64,000 nt of DNA, taken from Zygnema circumcarinatum. Its lineage: Eukaryota; Streptophyta; Zygnematophyceae; Zygnematales; Zygnemataceae. Location of the stretch: assembly GCA_037447605.1 (NCBI GenBank), contig CM074807.1:1147995-1211994 (forward strand). Direction: 5' to 3'. Below are positions 26,801-38,100 of the stretch, one piece after another. The notes beneath the pieces are model-generated. The model was given only the letters and a program-made list of their open reading frames with translations. It did not search any database and was not told where the DNA came from. Position 1 is the stretch's first letter. Each line of letters starts with the position of its first letter. The translations under genes and the position numbers were made by a program.

Positions 26801-28934
26801 TAGCAATAACAAATCCTCGCCGAGAGACAGGCCTACCAGAGGGCCTACCTTCAAAGCAATCTATTTTTTCGGCCTTAACTGCGTGTAGTGTTGCTTGTCA
26901 TCTTTTCATGGAGGATATGACGAATGCTGACTCACTTGTTCGCACTTGTTCACCAAACCTGACCATTTGCTTTCTTACACTCGCATCCCCCTTTTCCCCT
27001 CCCCCTCTTCTAGTTAGCAGGTAGATGGTGGGTTTTGCCATCTAAAATCAAGCTTTAAGTGTCTATGGGCAGGACCATGATTGGAATCCGAGGGTGAAAC
27101 GACGCAGGCCCAGTTCAGGTAGGTCTCTCTGTCATTTCGTCCTAAAAGGTCAGAATCAAGCATTCTCTTTGTTGAACTTGGGATGATATTCTCCTTTGCT
27201 CAGCAGTTAAAAGTGCGCATGAGTCTGTCTATGTGCTACTAGTCTATCTATGTGCTACCTTTTTTCAACGCATTATGGTGAGTATTTCTCGCATGGAGCT
27301 CTCGTGTCTCATAAGCAAACGTGAACCTGCATGATAAATTTTTGGTTCATGCCTTTTTTCGCAGGTGGAAAGGTGGCAAACTTGGATATCTTTCGGCTGG
27401 GAAAGGAGAACAATTTCACTCCTCCCGCCTTACCTTTGTCTCTCAGCCCAGAATGGCGTGTAGCAGGCTCTCAAGACGAAGCAATTCTCTTCCAAGAGAG
27501 CGAACCTTTGGAAACTTTGGAGATTGCTAGCAGCGTATCTGATCTTGACGATTTTAGTGATGCATATGGGCCAAAAGGAAATGATTCTTGTGGAGATATC
27601 TTCGGAGAAGATGCCGCAGAGGAAGTAGAGCCTATTGAATCACAGGAGGTGAGCGTTCTTTTTCTCATTCTCCAGCGCATTAGGCTCAGTAGTTGGTGTG
27701 TCCTCGTACTTTCCCACAAACAGGATTCGAGTTTACCTCATGGAAGTGTGACCTTAGAAAAGTGCTCGTATTGAACCTTGTCTAGATGTACGTTTGAAGT
27801 GAGCAGATTCAGCAGGCTTGTTTTTCTCGACCATCAGTGATGCTTGTCCCAATAAAAAATCAGCAAAAGTACCAATTTACATTGCCTAAGCTTTGTGATA
27901 ATTTGTGATCACAAATTTATCTGTACATATTGTTCACCAATCATCTTTTATGGAGGCTGGACCCGGGAACATGAGTAATACCTTCTCACAGTATACTGAC
28001 AGTTCGGCAACGGGTATTATCTAAAACCTTTTGTCTTTCCTGGTGTGAGCTATCATTTAGGGTGATGAAGCGGACGCTGCATGCATTGAAGCAGCCTCGC
28101 CTTTAGGTGAGTTCTCCTTTTTAACTAAAGTTTATACTGAGATCAGTTGACATCATGACCGTACTGAGTGATAAATGTCAACCTCAATAAAGCGCAGTTA
28201 TTGAAAGACTACGCTGGTTACACGTCAATATTTAAGGTTTCCTTCTAAAGGGTTTGCTGCCTGCCTTAGTCACGCAGTTGAATATGAACTTCATTCTTTA
28301 GCATTTGGTTCGGAAGTTCTTATATATGGTCACACTTTTTTATACGTTTTAAGGCTAAGTCAAAGTGAAGCATTGTTCGTTTAACTAAAATGAGTTCTCT
28401 CGTGGCATTCGTAATGTACTATCAGCAGTCAATTATAACAAAGACTTCATTGTCTGTTTGTTTGTCTTTGGTCCAGAAGGTATTGATGTTGCCGTGTAGC
28501 TGCAGTAGTCCCCGTTTTGCTTGTCTTCGCAGGGAATTGAGTGAAAAATAAACCGCAACAACATTCAGTACTCTGAATATGTTATGATATGTGACGACCA
28601 TAATGGTGATGATGATGCAGGCACGCCCGATGATGTCACCCTTGTAACGCCAACCCCTTGTGGGAGCAATGGCAACAGTGTACTAAGACTTCCAGCTCTC
28701 CAAAGCTTCTCTACCAACGTGTCCCACATTCAAGAGTATAGCAAGATAGGGCACAAGGCACTTGACGCCTTCGAGTCTTCGTTAGGTCTCTCCAAGTACA
28801 GCTCGATACCCTTCTGCGACGGCTCAGTAGGTGCAGGGCGGGACCATGGAGGCAAGACTCGGAATTCAGCCGCAAGACATGTTGGGTATGTTGGCTTTCT
28901 ATGGCTGGACCATGTTTCTGATTCATCAGACTGA
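23822..28934 (+). CDS. EXO1: Exonuclease 1 (Rad2/XPG family 5'-3' exonuclease and flap nuclease)
   Basis: EXO1 resects DNA ends and removes mismatched strands in mismatch repair and recombination. Thirteen exons join in phase to 692 aa: 23822-23982, 24150-24269, 24453-24576, 24673-24810, 24957-25166, 25358-25533, 25807-25879, 25967-26090, 26412-26674, 27073-27118, 27365-27648, 28061-28106, 28621-28934. The start [11 protein letters not shown] is the canonical Rad2 N-terminus, whose free end lies at the active site. Acidic residues fall at D30, D78 (VFDGG), E150 and D152 (YEADAQM), D171 and D173 (TEDSD), with D226 in SGCDYL. The first six match the human EXO1 numbering exactly. The N- and I-regions, the helix-hairpin-helix ([12 protein letters not shown]) and [12 protein letters not shown] are present. 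The C-terminal half is serine/proline-rich and poorly conserved, as usual. The intron at 25534-25806 is AT-AC. Confidence 0.94.
25534..25806 (+). other. U12-type AT-AC intron in EXO1
   Basis: The donor reads GGCCC/ATATCCCTTTTT and the acceptor GAATAC/AAAAATTG. CCTTGAC at 25791-25797 matches the core of the U12 branch-site consensus (TTCCTTRAC), and its branch adenosine sits 10 bases before the AC end. Removal joins CC to A (proline) and reads [20 protein letters not shown] in phase, without insertion or gap against the plant EXO1 pattern. No GT or GC donor serves exon 6 here. Confidence 0.85.
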
Positions 28935-29609
28935 GCTGTGTCCGAAAGGAGATGCAAAGCAGCCAAGATGCTTTCATTGACTGCGAGTGAAATGTGCATG
29001 CAGGCCCTCAAGTACTCTTAATCTTTCAAAGGGGGGGGCTGATCTCTACATTGAGGCCTTTGGTCGCTTTGCCCACACCGCCTCTCCTCCGAGCCCTCGC
29101 AGCAGACATGCCCGGACGGCGCAGTGGTCGACCTGACCATTTTCGATCATTTCTAATGCAGCAAAGGGGGGTTCACAAGCATGTATTTCAGTCGTTTGAC
29201 TTTTTCATATGGCTACTCATTGAATGCGAGAGACCATTTTCACTCCCCTCTGCAGGGTGCAGCAAGATGCAGCTCTGCCGAAGTCAATGTTCAGATTGAC
29301 TGACGGAATAAGCAGAAGGGGTTGATGATCAGGCCCTCAACTTTTGTTCAGGAGATCAGGAGTAAGGTTGAAGCGGAGTCAGACTAGGTCAGGGGCAGAC
29401 TAGGTTGGTTTTATTCTTTCGACGTTTAATTTACTCTTTATTATTTGTCAAGGGTAGCAGTGCAGCGGTGTGGCATTCCACACATTATCACCTTCTTGGA
29501 TCTCGATTGAAATTTGACCTTCAAGCTTTACTTACATATGGCTAAGCTGCCTCAACTGGAAGTGATGAGGGGAAAAAAACATGTTGAAGCAACTATAACA
29601 GTATAGTAG

Positions 29610-29638
<29 letters not shown>
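29610..29638 (+). repeat. Poly(A) tract, 29 bases
   Basis: Uninterrupted A run about 17 bases before the dispersed repeat that begins at 29656. The second copy of that repeat has no such run, so the tract is probably not part of the element. Confidence 0.9.
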
Positions 29639-29641
<3 letters not shown>

Positions 29642-29655
29642 AAAAGGAAATGGTT

Positions 29656-29833
29656 GCGGCTGCTTCTAGGGAGGGCTGCGTTGTTCAGCCTAGGCGTAGT
29701 TTTCCGCTCTTAGCTTTTTTCTTTTGTGCTTAGGTCCTTTGCGACCAGTCCCTCGTGGTTCCACATCATGCTTTTGTCCATGTTGTACATTTGATGGCCT
29801 CGCCATCGTGAGTTCAATGCCATTTTCTTCCTC
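29656..29833 (+). repeat. Dispersed repeat, copy A
   Basis: About 175 bases, from GCGGCTGCTTCTAGGGAGGG to the phrase ending TCAATGCCATTTTC, match 58026-58193 in the same orientation with only scattered differences. Neither copy shows a reading frame or polymerase III boxes that I can recognise. The family is unknown. Confidence 0.85.
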
Positions 29834-30936
29834 ATCATGAGTTCTATGCCATTTTCCCTTCGTACTGGCCCATGATCATTACCTATGTGGCCCCATTCCG
29901 TTGTCCACGTGGCGAGTCGCCATTGGTCTTACTCGGTGTGGATTTTTCCAGACACGTTCACATATCATGAAATCTTCTCGCCCAATCGTCGTTGTTCACA
30001 TGTGAACAGACGCGTCCGCTCCAAAGTACAGTACTTGCCTCGGGCCGTCTTGGAAGTCACGGCAGTGCCACTGCCAGGACCTCCCGGCGGCGGCTTGCGC
30101 GACATGTCGGCCTTGCAGGGGGTGGCGCCGCCTTGTCTGGACCTTCCCGGGGTAAGCTGGCGCACCTCCTGTTGGATTATATGTGCAGGATGAGCTGGAT
30201 GAAAAGCTTTTCGAGGCGATGAGGGCGGTGCTTTGCAGCAGCTTTTGGCGCCACTTTTGATTTTGGGAATCCAAGCTTTTGTGTGTCGAGATTTGGAGGG
30301 AGGACTCAATTTCGGTTAAGAACAGGAAACATGTTAAATTTGGAAGGGGCCTGAGGTTTTTATGAAGGTGTGAGAGGATCGGGTCTTAAGGGTGGCCTTT
30401 GTTCTAGTGTTGCTGCTTCCAGGACGGACGAAGAAGTCTGATATGAGAAGTCTGATATGAGACGTAGACAGAGCTAATATTGGCTCGTTTTGAAGGGGTT
30501 AACATAGTATATCTGCTAATAGAGTCGCTGTTGCGATTTAAAGGTGTGTGGAATCATCTCAGGTGAGACAAATGAAAATAATATGAACTTTGCTAGCCTG
30601 CATGATGGCGAGGAAGAACTTCCATACTGTTTGAAGTTTGTTTGTTTTGGCCGCCTCTGGTTGTCGAGCTGCTTGCTTGGTTTTGTAGTATTTTCTACAA
30701 CTGTTCGTGTGAATGTTGTTTAGTTCTCTTCATTCATCTCTGGCTAGGAGAAATCTGATAACTATTCAAATGATTCTACGCAGTCGATTTTTGAAGACAG
30801 TTGTGTGCATGCTCCAGAAATGTTTCAATTTTGGCTGGCAATGAGTGTTTTTTATCATTGATCGTGCAGATATAACTTCTTTATCATTCATAGAAAAGGT
30901 GGAACCTCATCTGACCGAAGCAGTTGTCTGACGGGA

Positions 30937-33200
30937 ATGTTTGATATTATTTGTGAGGCAGACGACATGGTAAGAACCTGGACTAAACAATTTTTGGCAT
31001 CAGAAAAACATACCGTGAAGCCGTTTGAAGCACACTTTCAAATCGTTCCCTACTCTGCAGAGACCAGAGATATCAGTGAACTAGGATTGGCTTGCTTGAA
31101 TGTAAGTGCAGATCGCGCGTCCTATGTCATGCAATACCAGTCACTTGGAAACATACCGTTGGATGTCCTGCAATATTGATCACTTTGGCTCTCGTACAGG
31201 CCAAGCAATTTGGAAAAGGTGGCATCGAAAAGGAGCCCGATTTTGCTGCAGAAGGAGCATACAACAAAAACATTAAACAAGATGTGAAGGAGGATTCTGC
31301 GGAGACGTATACGAGTTATAAGCAAGCGGTGGTGAAATTTGTCGATCCTCAAGTTCGACTGCTTGCTGAAGAACCTCAGCAAACTACCTTGCGTTCTTCA
31401 GAAGATATTGTGCGAAAATTCAGCGATGGCCCACCTTTTCCAGATGCGACCGGAAAAGGGAGCACACGCCTCCGTAGGAAACGATGTGCAGGTGACACGT
31501 GTGCACATTGCAGCAGGTCAAGGGCACTTGGATGCCCTCAATGTATGATGCGTGTAGCACATCTGTATTCCCTAGACATGTTAATTCCCTCAAGGCTCAA
31601 GCACAAGAAGTAACATCAATGTACAAATTGGCGTGAACATGTTCAAAAGTGGAGAGCCGCAACAAGCTATTGACGCAAAGTAACAACTATCTGTTCTTTG
31701 CAGGCTCTTCTTGTTAGGGAGCCCTCAGCTGCCAATGCTATTGCAGCGACTAGAGATACTCCTCTACTCTGGCCAGTTCGAAATAATCAATTTAATCGTG
31801 TTAAGCTTCTTCTATCTTATGGTGCTGACAAAGGGACACTTAATCTAAGGTAAGTCACTTCGAATGTGTCGCAACTTGCAGTTTCTCCCGCGCTAGTGAA
31901 TCTGTTTGGCTGTACGTCAGCTTGTCTTCATGATTGTTCCCCTTGTAAATTGACGTATGATGGTGCTCAGGGGTGAACGCATGTCAATCGATTTGGATCA
32001 CACGGGCTGACTAAACCAGAGGGGGGTAGAGTTAACGTACCTGTGTCTCATGAATTTTCTAATTCTTCTCACTAATTTTATTTATTTGCAGAAAGCAAAT
32101 GCCTATTTTCTTATAGATTTTTTTTTTTTTTGCCTATTTTTTTTTTCTATTTTTCGATAATGCGAGAAATTCTGGAGGAAAGTGCAGGAATCGGTGCGCG
32201 TTTGAGTAATCTTACCCAATCCGTTGCATTTAAAGATTTCGCGCTGCGCCCAACTCTTATACCACTGCAAATAAACTGATATATTCATTGGCGATAGTGA
32301 ACATGAGCAACACCACTGCTCTCAAACCCCACTTGGGAACATGTTTATTACCGCTTGCTATCCCAAACCAGCTTCAGAACACTGAGTTGAAATGTGTTGT
32401 CCTACGAAAGTGCAGGTTCTCAACATATGTCGGAAGATTTTATGGATTCCTTGATTTCGCTGAAGATAAAGAAGACTCGAATTGGTGGCGTTGATGTTGA
32501 ATTTAAGTGCATTCCGGCTCCCTTTTCCTCCTCATCTCTTTCCACTTTTCCTGTTCTCTCCCTCTTTTGCTGGCTTTCTCTGTTGGTGAATAGTATCAGA
32601 ATTGACGACTTGGTCCTTTCACTGTGCAGTCCATCGTTGAGTGGAGCAAGTACTAGGACATTTCTACTCAAGACAGAACTCTGTCGATACTTCACGATGA
32701 TTGGAGGGTATGTCGCTTGAAATGATGTACAAGCTTGTAGCTTGACATTCTGATTCGTCAATTGATTTAGTGCAGACTGCGTGGTGTGACGTATGTTATT
32801 CTTCTGCTCTGCTTCGTTGGCATTTCCCCCCCTGTTTTTTTTTGGAAATCCTGAAATGTTCTATTTTCTAAGGGGTTTATGTGCATCCTTTTGCAGATGC
32901 ATTAGAGGGGATTCTTGCTTTTTTGCTTATGGTGAAAAGGAACTGGTGTGTATACCTCGCAGTCCACTGAAAGAGATCAAGTCGGCATCTGCAGCTAACA
33001 CAGAGACTGCAAGACAAAGGTATGCTGCAGGTTGAACTTTATTTGGTTTGCTGGTTTCGTTTGTGAACTGGAAGTACATGTAGACAGTTTTGAGCTTCAC
33101 TGAAATTTACAACGTTCATGTTTCGCATAGGTGATTTCTGAGGAGATGGGAGAGAAAATCTTCGTCGGAGGACTATCTCCTTCTATAGAGTCAGGTATAA
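30937..33200 (+). CDS. Candidate ankyrin / CCCH zinc-finger / RRM protein gene, model incomplete
   Basis: Exon-like pieces share one theme but do not all join. The piece 30937-31101 (MFDIICEADDMVRTW) has a strong GTAAGT donor and joins in phase to one starting at 31201 (AKQFGKGGIEKEPDF). An ankyrin-like segment (VTRVHIAAGQGHLDALN, from 31493) continues in phase into about 31705-31849 (ALLVREPSAANAIA, then TPLLWPVRNNQFNRVKLLL). Between 31450 and 31493 the reading frame changes without an obvious intron. Downstream, KTELCRYFTMIGG and CIRGDSCFFAYGEKEL join across an intron (32710-32896) to form one C-x8-C-x5-C-x3 finger, but the final histidine is tyrosine. A later piece (about 33131-33198, GEKIFVGGLSP) looks like an RRM start. 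Its phase does not fit the preceding exon. It may be a real RNA-binding regulator with missed exons, or a decayed gene. Confidence 0.4.
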
Positions 33201-33840
33201 ATTCCGCTATTAGGGGGTTTCAATCCTAAAAACAGCGCTGGAAATGGCCGTTTTCGTGCTGAATCTGGACCGGATGTGTCGGATATTCATTTCTTATCAT
33301 CGACGCTGATGGATTCTTAAGATTGGAACCCTCTTGTTTTAAACGCCTTACTACCGATCGTTGCACGACATCTGCAGGATGAAGATCGTGCCTGTCGGAA
33401 GGGGCTGGTCCTGTTGCCATATCGTAATTTTTCATTCCATGGAGCTAACAGATAAATAGGTGACAACGGCGGGTTGCATACTTTCTTTTTTTGGTAGCGA
33501 AAGGAGCATAAGCAACAAGTTCTTTCGAATAGTTCAGTGCACCGTGGACAATTCTGACTTGGGAAGTTAGATCTGTATCTGGATGCAGCTCGTTGTTCAC
33601 AATTTATGTAAGAAGCCGGAACGACCAGAGTTTTCAAAAATTCGTTGGTGGACAAAAGGGGAACGTATGTTGCTGCTGCAAATGGGGAATGTTACGGTGC
33701 TTCCTTGGAAAATTCTTTTGTACCCGGCTTGCTTGACGGTCAGGAGGACGAAGCTTCGCTAAGCACGGTTAATGTTGCATGCATGTGCATGTACATGCCC
33801 ATAAATGAATCTCGTAAGTGCATTACACTGCACATACCTG

Positions 33841-34553
33841 AATAACCTCTTTGTAGCAGAGAATCCGATGGCCGCATGGCAGAGCGGTCCAAAGGGCGCG
33901 CAAACGCAAAAATTCATTGTTCTCGAGCAGCATGAACCTTTAACGAGAACAGGACCCCGGCCCGTTCATTGAGAATGGCCTTTCAAGACTCTTCTCTTAC
34001 ACATTTTGGAGGTATTCGTCCGGGAGTTGACTTATGGACCAGTCCACTTTGGCGCTTTCCAAATGGCGAAGGTCTGATTGAGCAAGTGCTCAATCTGCAG
34101 CCTATGAGAGCTGTTGAGAGGCCTCCTCCTCGAAGGACTCCGCGGCGAGTACGTTGCATGCCCTTTCTATCCGATTAAATAGTTAAACTATTGGGATCAG
34201 CTATTTCCTGTACAACAATTTGGATGGAAATTACATCATTCAAAAATAAATGGGTTGAGTGTGGAAACCAACATCGTGCTTTTAGCTCAACTGTGCGAAG
34301 TTTGCATTGCAGGATTTGTCTGGCAATAATGTGATGCCACCTGTCCGCCCCCCAACTGGTTTGGCTCTATACCGCCACAGGCTGTGATCCCACCCTTCCA
34401 TCCGGAGTTCGGCCCAAGAGCCCGGCCATTCGTCCCAATGGGCAATGCCATGGAGGGGAACACATGCGCTTACGGCTGTGCAAGGCGCGCCCTTTGGACC
34501 GTTTTGCCATGCGACTATCGTATTCTTTGCACTGTCTGCAAAGAGGTTATTCA
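33841..34553. mobile_element. Candidate non-autonomous DNA element with terminal inverted repeats
   Basis: The left end (33841-33905) and the right end (34485-34553, reverse complement) match over roughly 65 bases with small gaps. Both start AATAACCTCTTTG and share CGGTCCAAAGGGCGCGC. The 580-base interior carries no transposase-like frame. Outside the right end, a 23-base unit containing AAAGAGGTTATTCAAGG is repeated in tandem. No clean target-site duplication was seen, so this may be an inverted duplication instead. Confidence 0.5.
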
Positions 34554-35166
34554 AGGTTATGCAAAGAGGTTATTCAAGGTTATTCAGGTACGTGTAGTGT
34601 TATGCACTTGAAGAGATTCATTTATGGGCATGTATATGGACATGCAAGCAACATTGGCTGTGCTTACATGTGGATAGGCATGGGCATACTCATGGTCATG
34701 GCCATGGCTCCCGCAATCGAAGCTAAAACTTTTGTTTCGGCAATTGTAGAAGTATGCCACCAAATGTCATCAAGCGAATGATTGAGCATCATGTTTAAGC
34801 AGTTGATCTGTACATTATTGCCTGCACGTGTGACAGCACCAGCTTGGGCCATCCAACTTCAGTTGCTTCTCGTGCAAGTGCGCAGTGTTGCCTCTCTTGC
34901 AAGTGCGCGGTGTTGACTCTCCTGCAAGTGCACGGTGGGTCGTTTGGCCATTATCCACTGGTGTTTGCATGTTCGATCGTCCTAACTGGAGATCGGGGAG
35001 GGGTGGCACACATCCAAAGGGGCTTTGGAGAGAGACTTGCTGAGGAATTTGTGCAGGCTAAGTCTGAGGCCTGCAACAAAGGGCCAAATTTCCATGGATT
35101 ATCAAAGAATTTTGCAATTTTAATTGGATTTGTTATGTACATATGTTGGATATGATAGTGTTGTAG

Positions 35167-38100
35167 GTCAAGCTGTTGGGGTCGTTGGAGGTTCGATCTT
35201 TGGTCCAGAATTTGGACAGTAGTAAGTAACTTTTGACCTTTACGTTGAGAAGCTCCAGAGTCTCCGATTAAAATTGCAAAATTCTCTCATAATTCAACTG
35301 ATGTTTGGCGGTTAGATCTGGAGGGATTGTTCAGTTCAACAAATGCGAGGTTTTGGTGTATATGGATGAGAGCAAGAAGCCGGACGAGGAAGTGGGTCTC
35401 AACAAGCCGGCTCAAGTCACTCTGCTACAAGTGAAGTGTTTTGACAAGGCAGCTGGACAAGCGGTAAGATAGGCATTTATTCTTAAAAACTATTGCCATT
35501 TATCCTTGGAAACTGGCGTGAATATGTCTAGCAGTTTCGGGTGATCAACTGCAAAGTTGCTGAGAACCTATGCTAGTTGTTTAATTTGACTGGTTAGCAG
35601 AATTCTATTGAATTGAGCTGACAGGAAATTTTAGGGATCTTCGTGCTGTTTGTTCACCTGAAATTGGTATATCAGAGTATTTAATCACGCAAGATTGTGT
35701 GTCCATTGTCCAGTAAAAGTGTTAAGAAGAGATGCAACCCTAGTGAAGTTTCCCTATTTTTGGATTTCTTACATTTGACAGTTTCACATAGTTTTTTCTA
35801 ATTTCTCAAAGTATTGGACTGAACATGTGAAAGCAAGCGACAGATAGACCGACAGTGGAAAACTTCGAAAAGCGATTGCGAGCAAAGGCAGAAGGACAAA
35901 ATGTCGTTTTTGTCTCCTACGATCTTGTAAAAGCAAAAGAGAAATTCAATGCGGAGCATTTCAGCAAGTATGGATTTTACGATGAAGAAGATGAGAATGC
36001 GAATCATGAGGTGGCTGGTAGAATAGGAGGCAACCAGCAAGTTGAATCAATGGATGGAATGCAGGAAGAAACCCTTCCATTTGGTGATGGTTTCGCAGTT
36101 GGAAGAAGGAAGAAGGCTTGGAAATTGCGGTTTCTGCAGGGGAGGAAGAGGAGATGCAGGATGATATGCAGAATAATTTAGGAGGGAGAATGGTAGAGAG
36201 AGGTGCTATTTCACGCCATGGCTCACTCCTGCATGCTCTCCCAACTCATCTTCGACTCGATCCGCTCAAACTCCTACATATGCGAAGTGCTTTGTTATCA
36301 GAGGAGGACAATATTGAGACCACTGAGGAGAATATTGCACAGAAATATCTCCAAGATAAAGACCCAAAAGTGGTGTCGGAAAAATCCCCATTTGACATTC
36401 TGAAAAAGGAGGTACCCATTCGAAAGGGGAAGGCCTGGATAACCCCGGAAAAGGTCAATTTATGGCAGCAAAAAGGTGCGTTGAATGTGGGGATTAAGTC
36501 TCTGAGTCTGAATCGACGTGGGCTGCAGAACTTCCCTTTGGCAGATTCCATCACTAGTTCGCTCTTAACTTGGCCAAGCTGGACTAAGCTTAAGCTTAGC
36601 TTAGCTTGGCTTAGACTTAAGCTTGGCTTGGCCCAGCGCTTTCAAAAAAGCCTTGAAATGCTCCGTATAATGTTCTGCGATTTCCTAAAGTGATCTTTGG
36701 GGAGGATTCTGCTGTTTCAACTGTTCTAGGAAGGGAAAATCAGGAGGCTGATACAGGCCTTTTTTTTGGAAGGTCTTTTAGAGTGGGATGGGGCCCGAAT
36801 GGGGTTTTTGCGCATTGGGGAATGCGAGCGGGGGCCAGTGATAAGAATGTAAAAGGGGGGTTTCCAAAAATCATTATTCAGAAAGTGGCTTTTGATCAGT
36901 CAATACGTGATAGCAGCGGAGTGGTGAAAAAGGAGCTTGTGCAGACTCGGTTTGTGAATCCGTTACTGTTACATCAGGAGCTCAGTTACACTGAAACTGT
37001 GAACAGTTCAAGCATCCTGCTTGAGCTCGAGAGTGCATTGCAGCTGAGGAAGGTTAAATGCAGTCAAGTCATGCTGTTGATATCTGCAACAAGTACAAGA
37101 TTCTCGCGAAAAGCATGCAAGAACTGACAGGAATTTCCGCTCCCACTGCCCTTCTCTCCTAACACCAACAGATAGTGTGGGAGTTGACAAAAATTCTCTT
37201 CACAGACTGGGAGAATGCAAGGCCATTCGATTCGATTCAATTTCGTGAATGGACTGGGGCAACCATCACAGGGAACTCCTCTGCAGGAGGCTGATGTGGA
37301 AGATGGAGAGAACATGGAAGACAGGGAGGATTTGGACCCTATTGATGGGTCGGAAGAGGCTGCTGAAGGTACAATAGTTGTACCATGAGACGATGAAGAT
37401 GCTGGAGATCAGACTTTCATGGAGGATTTTGTGGAACCCTAGGTTTTTCTTCCTCTTTCTTCAGAAGGAGGCGAATACAGAAAGAGTACTATTGGGCGTG
37501 AGGCAGCTCTTTTTATTCATAGAGCGAGTATAAGTCGGTGGATTGAAGAGAATGTGGAACACCTTGTTGAGAGTGACTTGCACAATCTTTCTGAAGTGGA
37601 TGATTTCGAGGCTATCTTCTTCCATCTAACTGGGCATCAGTACGAGCCGGCAGTTGTGAAGGCTATTTTTGTTAGAGGGGATGTACGGCTGGGCCTTCTT
37701 CTCTCTGAGGGAGTAATTTCATCCATAACTCAAGCAGACATGAATGAGCAAATCGTGCAGTGCAGTGCAAACCAATACAGATGTTCAAATGCTCCTTTCT
37801 TTCATAGACATGTCTATTTGAGTGCTTTCTCTTTTTTCTTACATACTGTGAATTGTACTTTGACTGGCCCTAGCTTTAATTGAAACTCCTCATCATACTG
37901 CTCTGCTCGTTTAACTTTCACCTGTTTAAATATCGTAAATAGCTTCTCACTTATCTTCCTCTTACCCTTACTTGTTTACATTTCCTAAATCACCTATCTT
38001 CCTTGTTGCTTTACTTGTTTCAATGTTGTAAATGGATTCCTCTCACCTATCTGTCCCCTCCTTGTTTATTTATAGGCTGTAGGAGCTATTGCCCTGCATA

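Larger units (their letters stand above)
28935..30936. other. Intergenic, repeat-bearing
   Basis: No gene recognised. It contains a 29-base A run, a dispersed repeat shared with 58026-58193, a CCACGTGG near 29908 and a GTAC palindrome near 30029. Short open frames match nothing familiar. Confidence 0.4.

Noticed and set aside
31475-31492. An 18-base intron in the ankyrin region to explain the frame change
   Set aside because: Far below any spliceable length, and removing a multiple of three would not change the frame.
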